Positions 47,701-61,729 of a stretch of 64,000 nt of DNA are shown one piece after another. How positions within the stretch are numbered: the stretch's first letter is position 1; each line of letters opens with the position of its first letter. The DNA is taken from positions 23,940,001 through 24,004,000 of the forward strand of contig NC_058339.1 of the NCBI RefSeq assembly GCF_905475395.1, read 5' to 3'. This DNA comes from Chrysoperla carnea (lineage: Eukaryota; Arthropoda; Insecta; Neuroptera; Chrysopidae). The notes beneath the pieces were generated by a model. The model saw only the letters and a program-made list of their open reading frames with translations. It was not told the DNA's origin and did not search any database. The translations under genes and the position numbers were made by a program.

Positions 47701-50364
47701 ATTTGTATTAAAACGGGAAGTCTAGCAATAAAGAACATAAAAATTCCTGCAATTAGTTATTTGTTACAAATTTCGGTGTATTTGAGGTGCAAATTTCTTT
47801 AAGGTGCAGAGCTATTTTTTGACGAAATTTCTTCGGTTAGTTATTGATCTTCTTGAGCTTCCGGTATTGAGAGGCTGGCGTTTGAGATTAATAACTGGGA
47901 GTTGCAACTCGAAAACTGGCGCCCCGAATTCGGTAGTTACAATTTCGACTACCCGATGGTATTACTTGTACTTACCATTTTTTAAGGTCAATAAAAATAT
48001 TCAAATCACATAAATCCCGCCAACTGGAGATAAGAATTTTTACTATTAAACAGAAAGTGGGCGGATTTTTCAGTATATAGTTTCAATTAAGACCACCTGA
48101 TTACTACAAAATAATAGATGAATTTCTTTCTTAGTACTTGGGTAATGTGACCAATATCGGATCGTTAAATGTACGTTTTTCCACATGGTTTTCATACAAT
48201 TTTTTTCTTTCGGAAATAAAACTAGATATAAATTTCAAAATTTTTTAACAATTTGCTAGGTTGATATTTAATACCGTAAATACTAAGATTCCTCTTTCAA
48301 AAACATCAAAATCTTAACATTTTATCAACTTAATATATTATCATCGAATCATTCCTTCGAATCATAGTTTTATTACTTTCCACAACGTCAAGGGTAAGAA
48401 GGATTTGCCTTTCATAACATAATGGATCAGAAATATGATTATTATTTAACTGAAAAACGCAATTAATACTAATATGTTTATTTCCAGATTGTAGAAATTC
48501 GTAATAGTGTACAAGAGAATCCAAATATATTCAATGGACTTGAATCAAGTTTTTGTTTTCATGATAGTTTGGATATGGTATTTAATGCATCAAATGTTCG
48601 AGAAAAGTCAAAATTTATAATAATTATCGATACAAATATATTTTTATCCGATTTACAAATCGTTAAAAATTTACTTAATTGCAATTGTAATGGTATGCGA
48701 ATTAAAAATTCAATGGATTTTTACAATTAACTGTATCTAATTTTGTATACTCAAAAAATTAAAATTTTTATAGACAATGATTTAACTATTGTTGTTCCGT
48801 GGATGGTGTTTCAAGAATTGGATTTTTTTAAAACAAAAGGTGCGAAATTAAAACAGAATGCTCAAATCGCTGTACGTTTCATTAATGGGGAATTGGCAAA
48901 TAAAAATCCAAAATTAAAAGGTCAAATAATATGCTTAATTATTTTTGTTTTATAGGGTTTACTAATATTTCATTTTTTATTTTTACAGGCCAAACAGCGT
49001 TAGAAGCGGCTGAAAATGTGATAACATGTCGGGGACCCGATGATAGAATTTTAGATTGTTCATTACAGTATAAAAGTGACAATAATATAACTGTAAGTCT
49101 ATCATTTTCTAAAACAAATTTTTTTAGATGTAAGCTTAATTCTAAAAGGCTAAGATCCAATAATACAAATATATTCCCCTCGTCTGTTGATTGATTATAC
49201 CGTTGAATAGGTTTATTAGAATATAAACAATTTAGAAATGTGTGTCTGTCAGAATAGTCCTGTTGCCACTAATATTAATTAATTATATTTATTCCCTAGT
49301 CACCAAAAAGTGATTGACTTGCCACATCTTTTTAAAATTTTGTCGCCTTATTATGTGTCTGAGCTCTGCAACTTGTTGCCATGAAAACCAGTTTTTAATA
49401 GTACCATGTTCCAACTTTTTATCACAACACTCTTCCATTGTACTTTTTTTGCGTCAATGCAATCAAACTGTGAGAAACATCAACAAAATTGTTACTTGCC
49501 GCCGCCATATTGACTCTGTATGGGTTTCAGCGCCAAATGGCAAAAAATGAAACTAAATTTAAATTACTAGACTAGGCAAATAGTTAAAAGTTATCGACTT
49601 AAGTCATTTGTCTAGATGTTTGAATGGCTGAATATCGTTCAGACCACTAGTTGAACGGCGCCATTTAGTAACAAGGTTAGGCGTTTAATTAAACGACTAA
49701 GCTAGTTGGTTGGGACATATACATCAAAACTAATAAATTTAGAGGTCTCTTTGAATCTATGATTTTTGTTTTTAGATAATTTTATCAAACGATATTAATT
49801 TAAGAAATAAAGCACTTGTAAATAATATTGAAGCCTATTGTAGTGATGAAATTCTAAAAATAATAGCATCGAAAATGGAAAATGTAAATAAAATATCTGT
49901 GCCAGTAATGGATAAAGACTTAGAAGAAAAATTTCGACAATTTCATAAAATATTAAGTAATTTTTTATTGAAAATGTTAGAAAGAGAAATGTACATAGCA
50001 TATGGTGATTTGTGGAAAAGAATGGTGCAATTTAAAACTACATGGACCGTACCAACAATAATCAAATGTATACTGAAATATTGGAAATCAGTTTTTAGTT
50101 TTGTATATCCAAAGCATTTGCGACCATGTTTATCACAACTATTACAATCTTTTGATGATTGTGAGTTGAGTAAGTATTTGTATAGTGTACTAAGTGGTGA
50201 TTTTCAAGTTAATAAGTTTTTGTATTATCTTTTTTAAAGGTGATCCAGACTTAAAAAATTTAATAGATACCGCGTTAGCGGTTTGTTTACATTTGCAAAA
50301 TATATCTGAAGAATATTTTCAAATTATTTTGCCTATTATAAAAGAGCTCAAAAATCTATTATGA
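44763..50364 (+). CDS. SWT1: SWT1-like PIN-domain RNA endoribonuclease (9 exons, 607 aa)
   Basis: SWT1 is a nuclear-pore-associated endonuclease that removes defective mRNPs. Exons: 44763-45357, 45986-46018, 46810-46857, 46924-47096, 48488-48692, 48774-48920, 48989-49092, 49776-50169, 50240-50364; they sum to 608 codons with stop. Exon 1 is a basic, Ser/Pro-rich disordered region (KRKRRRNKNRKK near residue 25, likely nuclear signal). The PIN nuclease starts in exon 5 with IIIIDTNIFLSDL (about residues 326-338), continues with VVPWMVFQELDFFKTKG in exon 6 and GPDDRILDCSLQY in exon 7. These carry the family acidic residues (D of DTN, E of QELD, D of DDRILD). Exons 8-9 form the helical C-terminal part, ending KELKNLL. 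An AATAAA at 50385-50390 follows the stop by 21 nt, so the 3' UTR is short. Length is between yeast (about 460 aa) and human (about 900 aa). Start chosen as the first ATG of the open frame; an upstream exon cannot be excluded. Confidence 0.9.
45036..45131 (+). repeat. In-frame 39-bp minisatellite in SWT1 exon 1
   Basis: About 2.5 copies of a 39-bp unit encode the 13-residue repeat TSPRASSNFKSPP. The first copy has Thr in place of Ala. The repeats are nearly identical at DNA level, which points to recent expansion. SP dipeptides recur in each unit, so they could be proline-directed phosphorylation sites; that is inference. The repeats sit in the disordered N-terminal region, away from the nuclease. 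Confidence 0.85.
45388..45805. mobile_element. MITE in SWT1 intron 1
   Basis: Terminal inverted repeats GGGAGCCCAAGAGGGAATTT and (reverse complement of right end) AAGGAGCCCAAGAGGGGATT extend about 40 bp imperfectly. More internal matches (TATTAGCCCTAAATAT / ATATTTAGGGCTAATA) are also mirrored. Both sides are flanked by TTAAAA, a possible target duplication. Located 30 bp after the exon 1 donor of SWT1. Confidence 0.7.
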
Positions 50365-50482
50365 ATTTATATGTATGATATTGTAATAAAAAATTATTTA
50401 AATACGTTTTCAAATTATTTGTTATTAATTGAAACATGGAAGATTTTAATTATTTTTTTATAAACAATATAAACTTTACAAA

Positions 50483-50720
50483 CTAGCTGTTATACGTCTG
50501 CTCCGCTCGACAATTACAATATTAGAAACAAACTCTAAACAATAACCTGAACAATCCGTCCCGTTTTCCTATTTGTCCTCTCAAAATAATGTTTTTGCGT
50601 GGACTTATTCAAAGGCAAAAAAAGGATCGTTTCTGAATTCAGTTTAAGAAGCTACTAATGCGCAGTCTCGGAAGTGCTGGGGTTGCGATAATTAACGCTA
50701 TATATACATAAAAAAACGAT
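50483..50720 (-). mobile_element. Helitron-like 3' end (reverse), just after SWT1
   Basis: The minus strand ends GTCGAGCGGAGCAGACGTAT, AACAG, CTAG before T at 50483. It starts about 120 bp beyond the SWT1 stop. The inner limit is uncertain. Confidence 0.45.
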
Positions 50721-50974
50721 TTTTGGTCAATATCTCGGAAACCATCAACTTTATGAAAAAAAGTTTCCATTTCCACGCACATCAGTGGTCGTCTAAATCT
50801 GAATATTTGGCGGATTTCTACTTGATGGTTTTTGTTACATTCTTTTTACATAAAGAATTGAGCATACCAATTATAAACTTACTTTATTTAAAAAAAATTA
50901 AGTAAAGCTGAAATAAACTGAACTTGCGTATTGACAATATTATTTCCATTTTTACGAAATGTTTATAATAATAC

Positions 50975-51365
50975 ATAAGAGGGATCCTATCAATGGATCC
51001 CTAGCATCTGGACCAAGGAAAACTTTGTAGGAGTGCTATTTTAAGGAGGTCTAGGCTATAGGCATTGCTCTCAAAATTACTATGTCCAAGGGTTCGGAGG
51101 GAAACATTCTATATGTGACACCCAGCAGGTTTCTGTAGATACAAATAACATGTATGAAGTTTTTATCATTCTCCATACAAGCCCTACAATTGGGATCTCC
51201 AAGTTATGAAGGTAGTAGTTCAATCGACAGTGTCCTATTAGAATACTCACCACCCTTCTCTACTGTGTTCTGGGGAGTTTCAACCAAGCCTTTAAATGGC
51301 TTAACTGTGATTATGCAAGGCTTGCGCAAAATCCCAGTAATCAAGATGGGCTTTTCGTAGCCACT
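50975..51365 (-). mobile_element. Non-LTR retrotransposon 3' remnant
   Basis: The minus strand carries LIGHCRLNYYLHNLEIP (about 51240-51190), followed in a shifted frame by CRACMEN and a Cys/His tail. This is the same ORF2 C-terminal block as at 40141-40750. It lies between the convergent ends of SWT1 and UBE2K. Broken and incomplete. Confidence 0.75.
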
Positions 51366-52226
51366 CTTTGTGTATTATATATTTGAGTTTTTAATGGAAT
51401 AAATTGTGTTGCCAAATTGAATTAAAAACATACAAAAAATTTATTATAACGGGAAAACAATGACGAATTTTATTATTTTTAGAATTGTTTTCTATTTTAA
51501 CTTTGTGCTCAGGTATTTAGCTTTAAATTTTTTAAGGATTTCTCTGAGTGTAAGAAGCATTTGATCTTTGCATGAAATAACAAAATTAATTAATTATTTT
51601 AAATCTTATTTTATTTTATAAATAAATTTTTTAACAATTAATAGATTAATAGCTGTAGCTGATGATAATTTTCATTTATTTTATATTTTTATTTTGTTTT
51701 GAAAACCATGAAAAGAATTAAATAAAATGAACCCAGAAACAAATTTTGTGTACAAAATAACAAATTTTGTTTGCTATGAACAAATGCAAAAAAATCACAA
51801 ATATAAAAAAAAGCAATATGCTCGATTTTTCAAAACACAAATACAGGAAAACACAGTCAATTTAATCTTAACTATCGAATTATTCAAATAAATCATTAAG
51901 TTTTTGTTATAACGATAATTTTGATATCAAATAAATTTACAACACTAAATAATTTTAATATTTACATGGAAAAGTTGCAGCATTTATTTGAAAAAAATGA
52001 CTTATATACAATCTTCTTTTTTTTGAAATTTTTAAAGGTTAAATAAAGACGTTCAAGAAAAACTAGATGGCTAAGATTACTGGGACGTGTTTTTTTAAAG
52101 AAAGTATATATTAAAAATACAAATAATGATTTTTCATACGTATTTTCCGTGTACTCTTTCATATTCTTTTACAAAATATAAGAACAGAGGATTAGGGAGA
52201 GATGTTTTAAAGTGTAATTGTTGGTA

Positions 52227-54553
<2,327 letters not shown>

Positions 54554-56978
54554 TACAGAAAAATTAATTGATTTAAAAATGTGTATATAAACAAATTCAG
54601 ATACTTTAAATAATTAACAACACATGTCAAAGAAATGCCAAATAAATACTGGATTTTTGTATATTTTTCATTAAAATTCTATTTGTATATTGTGAATTTC
54701 AGTTTTTTACTATAATTTGACATGAAATTACTTGCAATCGTTATGGTTTTACCAATTTAAAAAAAATGTTACTAACATGTGTAAAATAATCAAATAACCT
54801 TTTACAAATTTTACTAAATACTAGATAACTTGACCAAAATAATTAAAATGAATTTTTATCGCTTTATTATTATTTATTAATTCTATATTCTTTATGCCTT
54901 GAATTAATAATGACTAAGCACCAAAAAGTGACATCTAATGATATATTATCACAATTATTACAAGTCTAAATAATTTTTATTTTTATGGTACTTTTGTTTA
55001 TAATTCTGATAATGGAGTAATGTCACGTCATAACAAACATATATTCTCTGTAACAAATCTTGAGATAGGTAAAAAGACGTAAACGAAACATGATTTTTCA
55101 ACCAAATAAAAATAAACTTGTAAGGGTTTTCGTGATATTATTCAAATTCAATACCAAAATTAACAAGTGAAAGAAAACAATTGACTGAGTTAATAGTTGA
55201 AATACCATGTATAGACAGTGTTGATGACGCAATCGATTGTTTTTTGACGTCACGTAAATAAAAATAGGTATCCACTTTTAAATAGGCACACACATATAAC
55301 TGATATTCCCATTTTAATACATAATATAAAATTTGCACCTAATTAGCGCCCTCGTGGGTAAACAGTGATGTATACAAAAAAAATGTTTCTAACAAAAGTT
55401 GTTTATTTTGTTATAAGGAACATTTTTCACATTTAAACTTTTGTTCTATCTCTAAAGGTTCACAAAATGGGTCCTACGGACCCAAGACCCAATTCACCTA
55501 TGTTGCTCATTTACGAACTCGACCTCACTTTTTACGTCTTGTGTACGCTAAAAAAATTACATCTTGATATCTCTTTTTGTTTTTGAGTTATCGTGTTGAC
55601 AGACAGACGGACAGACAACCGGAAATGGACTAATAAGGTAATTCTATGAACACCTATACCAAAATTTTTTTCGTAGCATCAATATTTTTAGGCGTTACAA
55701 ACTTGGGACTAAACTTAATATACTATGTATATTTCATATATACATGGTATAAAAACTTATTTAGATATGAAATTATTTATTTTACATTGTTGCTAAAATA
55801 ATAATCATAATACAGAGTGTGACTTTACACTTAGATGATTATACTATATGATTTTTAAAGTGTTTATTCTAATAAATTTCTGTACTGGCTAGTACACTGG
55901 ATTTAATTTAAGAACACACGCATTTTAATGACCTTTTTAACATTGACCTTCAGTTATTTAAAAAAAAAAATCAATTCAAAAATTTTTTATTGAAAATATT
56001 TCTTCAAGGCCTAAATAGACTTAACATGTTTACCTAAACTAGTTTATGCGTTCCAACACTGTTAAGATTTTTATACAGATCGACTTTGTAATTTTTAATT
56101 TTCCTTGTAGCATTATAGCTACTTTTAAAGCTGAGTTTTGCTCTGGAAGCAGTACATAAAGAATGAAGTACTGTACATGCCAACACTTGCAAAAAAACAA
56201 AAATAAAGCTTTAATCTTATTTAATCTACAGTGATCGCAGATCCTTAACCCAAAAATAAGTAGAATAATAGGGAATATTCATGAAATTTAAATTTGGTTC
56301 AAATATTTTTCTTCCGTAACTTTAATTACTGGACATTTCAACTAAACCATTATTTTAGTAATTAATATCTTTTTAATTACTTAAAATTAATTAATAAAAG
56401 TATAAATTCAGTGAGGGCATTTAAAAATTTCTAAAACGGAAATTCAAATTTTTATACGGACGTGACATCAAAGTACGGGCTTGTCAAACTTGTTGAATGA
56501 TATTAATTACTCACATTTTATATGGTATTTCATTAAATTATACTATTCTATGGCTTTTTATTAGAAAACTTAATAATAACGAGTGTTAATTCTGTGTTGT
56601 AAATTAATTTTTTTAAAGTGTAAATTATACATTGAACTGTCACCAATTGGCAGATCACGTACTTATACGTCATCAACAGAGAGCGCCAAAAAACTGCGTT
56701 TAAAAATCTCAAAATTATAATGTATTTTAAATATTTTTTTTACACTTAAATACAGCATTTTAAGCAGTATTTATATTTTTTTACTTTGTTTATAACGGTG
56801 TAAACAATGAATTAAAAATATAAAAAAATACATGAATATTCTCTATTAAATAAAAAACAATTGATTAAAAAAAATAATTATTTTATTCAAAATTTCTTGA
56901 TTATAATAAGAACAGTTATTTGTTTAGAAGTTACAGTAACAATAAAATAAAATAGGTAGACGTACTACAAAAAAATAA
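54554..56978. other. UBE2K upstream and RFWD3 downstream region
   Basis: 2.4 kb between UBE2K and RFWD3 (both minus). Holds the full family A copy (55160-55756). The rest is AT-rich without exons; the UBE2K promoter should be near 54560-54700. Confidence 0.5.
55160..55756 (+). repeat. Family A dispersed repeat, full forward reference copy
   Basis: The most complete copy, upstream of UBE2K. Near its left end is AATACCATGTATA (about 55198) and near its right end the inverse TATACATGGTATA, so it may be a non-autonomous DNA transposon with ~12-bp inverted repeats. Inside: TGATGACGCAATCGATTG, GGGTCCTACGGACCC (a palindrome), a GACAGACAGACGGACAGACA tract and the short frame MNTYTKIFFVASIFLGVTNL. 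No protein family recognised. Confidence 0.8.
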
Positions 56979-58990
56979 TTATTTAATATTAAAAATTCTA
57001 ATCCTCTTTTCAGTTAAAGCAATTAATTGATTACGAATTTTAACATAACACATATCTATAATTGGATCAGGTGCTGGTAATGTTTGAATTAAATTCCCAG
57101 ACCCAACACTCCAAACATTTATTTGTTTCTTAGTTTCTTGATAACACAAAACTAAAACATCGTTCGCTAACTCAATTTGACAATTACGCGAAAGTTGAGT
57201 TTGCGTAGTACCACCTTGAAAATAATGAATAGTTTTTACATTAAAACAATTCTCGTCACCGTTTACTAAATCACATAAAATATGACGACAAAAAACCCAT
57301 CGAGGATTTGGTCGTGTTGAAATTAAAATTTGCCTATAAGTTGTATTATAATTTAATGAAACAAACGGTCCTTCTAAATTAATTTTCTTCGGTACACTTT
57401 CTGTTTCTAAATGTTCAAACACCCAACAAGAATTTAATTTACAACAAATTAATCCACCTCGAGGTAAGAATTCACCCGTTCCAGAACAAACACTAGCTAA
57501 AGCTATCACTGAAGTTGGATCGTTTGGAGTTACAAATGTTTTTGATGGTTCCGATGGATTTCGTACATCAAATTGTAATACTTTTTGACCACCAACATAA
57601 AACAAATTTGGATCGTTTGCATCCCAACAACATGACCACAAGGGCATATCAGTTTGAAATGTATTTATAATAACATTTGTTGCAACATTCGTTAATTTTG
57701 CAGATTTATCTAACGAAACACTTAAAAGCCATTCGCCAGTTTGTGGATGAAATGCTAGATCTCGTATTAATTTCGAATGTAAAGGTACAAATTGTTTGAT
57801 ACTATAATCGCTAGTCTCTACTTTGCGTATACCAAAACCGGAGAATAATGGATTTGGAGATTTTAACGTAACAACAAGTAAATTATCATAATTATGTGCC
57901 ATTACACGACAAGCATTATCTTTTGATAGCTCAATCGCTTTATCAAATGTAATTCTTACAAGTTTATCATTTTGTTCATCTTTTTTATCAATATTAGTAC
58001 ATTTATTTTCTAAATCGTAGATTCTTGTTGCTTGTTGTTGAATTGTTATTTGTTGATTTCTATTAATGGTATTTAAACGGGATACATCTTGATTTAATCG
58101 ATTCCGTTCACTTTTCACAGATTCTAATTCCGTTTTTAAATTATCTATTGAAACGGTATCCGTTGCTATAATTGTCTTAGCAAAAATATGACGAATATCA
58201 TTCATTGTAGCTTTTGTTTTACAAGTAGGACAAGATTTACGATTTTGACTTTGTAACCAGCGTACAACACAATTTTTCCCAAAAAGATGACCACATTTTA
58301 GCGCACAAAGACGATGCTTTCCAGAATTTGTCCAATAATCAAAACATATTGGGCAAGTTCGACCTTCATCTTCATCTCTATCACTATCAGATTTCACTCG
58401 TTTACTTTCTGGTGATTCCGATCCTATTATTCTTTTACGTTTTAATCGAAATGAAACATTTTCTTCACCTTCCGGTTGAGGTGAATTTGGAGCACCATCC
58501 TCCATAACTTCTTCTTGTTGAGCATCGTTATTTTCTTCTTCAATTGATGGTTCTACAGTTTCAGAATTATGTATGTCTGATTCAGGTTCTGATTGATTAT
58601 TTACAAGAGTTTCTACGGAGCTTGGATATGATTCTGAATCCTCGTATTCAGTGTTTGATGGATCCGAGGATTCTAAAGTATCTGGTAAAGTCTCTGGTCG
58701 AAAATCTGATTCATACGAGAAATTTGAAGCAGAATCACTTATCTCCGAGTTACTTGATTCGGACATATCTTCAGTATCAGAAACTTCGATTTCTTCTTCA
58801 TTCGAGTCTTCTTCGTAAGGTGTGTCGCCCTCCGTTTGGCTACTACTATCATCTGTTGAACTCTCCAATGTACTTAAATTAAGTAAATGAATGCTTGAAA
58901 AAAACAGACCTAAATTCGAATACAATAATTAAATAATGTTCTAACATTATTATCAATAATATTACCTAAACTAAAAGTAAAACTATCCAT
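56979..58990 (-). CDS. RFWD3: RFWD3-like RING/WD40 E3 ubiquitin ligase (2 exons, 651 aa)
   Basis: RFWD3 ubiquitinates RPA and other proteins at stalled forks and in interstrand-crosslink repair. Exon 1 is 58990-58966 (MDSFTFSL plus one base). After a 56-nt intron, exon 2 runs 58909-56979. Order of parts: an acidic Ser/Glu-rich disordered N-terminus (about 20-185) with one SSSQ site; a basic patch LKRKRIIGSESPESKRVK; a C3HC4 RING (about 194-240) from CPICFDYW through CGHLFGKNCVVRWL to CPTCK; a coiled coil (about 262-315); and a WD40 region (about 330-651) with HSKLIRDLAFHPQTGEWLLS and a terminal IRIFNIK. The RING-coil-WD40 order is diagnostic. It is shorter than human RFWD3 (774 aa), mainly in the N-terminus. 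Minus-strand AATAAA at 56887-56882 lies about 90 nt after the stop. An alternative in-frame ATG at 58925 reads through the intron; the spliced start gives the better N-terminus. Confidence 0.93.
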
Positions 58991-61208
58991 TAGGTCCGAA
59001 GAAATATTTTGAAGTTCGCTACCATTATCAATATTCGTTTTATCAAATCACTTTTTGTGAACTGCATTCGATAGTTTCTATTTTTGACAAAATTCGACAA
59101 TTTTTTACTTTTGTCAAAAATTTGTATATTCGTTATTAAAGCAAGTTCAAAAAATTTATTTAGAAAAATAATTTGATATGAACTGTTTATTTTGTTCAAA
59201 CTGTTTTTCAAATTTCAATTAGTAGGTTATAAGTTTTATATTGGCGCTATTCACTTACAAAATAATGTTCAATGGTTTGTAGTGTAATTGTTCTTGTCAA
59301 AAAATTATAATGGTCAAGTTAAAAACATTCGAAAAAAAGTTTTTTTTGATAAATATGATGAAAGGTTTATATTTTTGTAAAAAAGTTTACCATCCTTTAC
59401 TACTCACATCAAAATATTGTACTCTGTCTAATATTATAACTTATCTTTGTTTAATATTTTAATAATTGACTATGATTATACTAACATTACTAAATGTCGA
59501 ATGTTTTGCATAACTGTCAAATATATAAAAGTATTAAAAGTTTAATGTTTAGATCTTGGTAGAATCAGACAAGACTCTTCTGGAAACCTATCTTTGGTAA
59601 TATTTTGTAAATTTGTAATAGTGTAGGGCCGTAAGATTTATACTTCAGAATCCAGGGCCGTTCAATGAATCTTTATAAAAACTGTTCGACGGCAATGTTT
59701 AAAGCTTACTTAAAGAAGTTAAAAACAAAAATTTGTGCGATCTTGAGTCCGTACGTGAATGAAAAATTTTTTTAAAGATATTACGATTTTTATACCTTAC
59801 GGATCTGTCACTATTATATATAAATAAGTGCTTCATTTTTTTACCCATTTTTTACCTTGTACTATTTTAACTGCGGTCGATATTTAATTCTACTAAAAGT
59901 TATTTACATATTGTCAATTGAGGGTTTCTAGAAAGTAATTGAGAAATCCCAATTGCTAAAAGTCGATTTATAAGTAGACAGCTGCTACGCTTGATGGCTA
60001 TCAGAGGTGTAAACATGATTTTTATTTCATATAATGTTATTGAAAATGAAATGTTAACAAATCCCCTACGATTATAAAAATCATAAGAAAAAAATAACTA
60101 AAAATATTAGTTTTTTAGAAATTGAATAGAAAATGGTGTGTAAAAATATTTATTAATTGAAATGTCCATATCGGTGAGTAAATGTTAAATTTAAATAAAT
60201 TGGTACGAAGCATAAATGTTAAAATACAAATTTTTGTTTTAAGTGAAAAAGTTTTTATAAAACAATGTTTATTTTTCACTAAATAGGCCATAAACACTCA
60301 TTTATTATTGCAATATAAATTATCACTTTTAAGTACGTATTAATAAATGTTTTACGAATTTATTATAATAAATTCGGGCAAATAAGTTGGTTTTTGTCAA
60401 TTAGAATATTTGACAGATATTCTAGGTCTTTATTTTGGTACCTTGATAAAAAAGCAATCAAAACTTTGGCAGTGTTTCCAAGTAGTACCATTATTGTTAA
60501 AGAATAAAATTAAAGGCGATATTATGGAATTTAAGAATAATTATTGTTTAATTCAAAGCTCGGAGGTAATAAATTAGAATTTTTTAAGAAATAATAATGC
60601 CATTAATTACGTGTTAAAAAAACAATTATTTTAAAAATATTTTCAAAATAATCTTATTAAATTCATATTTATGTCAACAACTGTATTATATTTCATAATT
60701 CAATGCTCTTGTTAAATTTTAATCAGATATCAGTTAGGAATTTATAGAAAATGAAATGCCGGTTAAGATGTAAATTACTCTTTATCAACATTTCTGTTTA
60801 GTCTTAAAGAAAGCTATTTATAGACTCCCGGTGACTGAAGTTTTCTGTCATAAGCTTGTGGAATAAACACCGAATTAAAACATATGTAGGTTCCCAAAAA
60901 TGTGTTTAAATAAATAATTTTATTACTTATATTGGATACTTCGGCATATCTTAAATTTATTTAGAATTGTAATACTAAGGATACACAATTAGTTTAAATT
61001 TAAAGATCACTTTTCCAGATATATCTGTATATTGTATGACGTCACAAATAATTTAGACAATTTTATCCAACTAATGTTTATTTCTAGGCCGCACACGCAC
61101 TTACAATTTATGTAGCCTATTTGTACTTCTTTGATTTAAAATAAATATACATATAAAAGTATCCTAACGTCCATTGAAATTTTTCCATTCTGCTTCTTAC
61201 TCATATTA
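58991..61208. other. No gene seen; RFWD3 promoter side
   Basis: AT-rich. RFWD3 transcription should start shortly to the right of 58990. No exon found on either strand. Confidence 0.5.
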
Positions 61209-61729
61209 TAATAGGGTATTCCACTATTTTTGAAAAAGTACTTCAAAATGTTGATTTTGCTAATAAAAAGCCACAAAAAATTTATTTCGGAAAAATACAC
61301 ACGCTTTCTTGCCAAAAACTTAAATTAAATTTTAAACCTTTTTTAAACTGAAAAACGCGGGCATTCAAATTTGATGACGTAATATGGGTATCACTATACG
61401 AAATAACACAAATAAGTTTGACAAATATATTCATAGACATCTGATTTTAATAAATATAAATACTTATTATCTATGTATATATTATACCCAACTGTCTACA
61501 CTGAACTAACTGATGGTCTATGACTCATACCGCTATGACATCACAGCGGGGCTTACCCGCGTTTTAGATCACGTGATATACAGTTTAAAAATTACGATTT
61601 TTAATTTTAATATTTTAAAAGAAAAAAGTGCTTTTATGACACGAAATCAGAATATTTAAGTATATTTTTACATAAATTTTAACTTTTTTCTTTCATGATT
61701 TATTTTTGACTAGCGATAATACCCTATTA
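61209..61729. mobile_element. Element with 12-bp terminal inverted repeats
   Basis: The ends TAATAGGGTATT (61209-61220) and AATACCCTATTA (61718-61729) are exact inverses. The interior is AT-rich with the words ATGACATCACAGCGGGGC and TTGATGACGTAAT and no frame. Looks like a non-autonomous DNA transposon; target duplication not resolved. Confidence 0.55.

Noticed and set aside
58544-58882. 112-codon open frame on the plus strand
   Set aside because: Antisense shadow of the acidic N-terminus of RFWD3.
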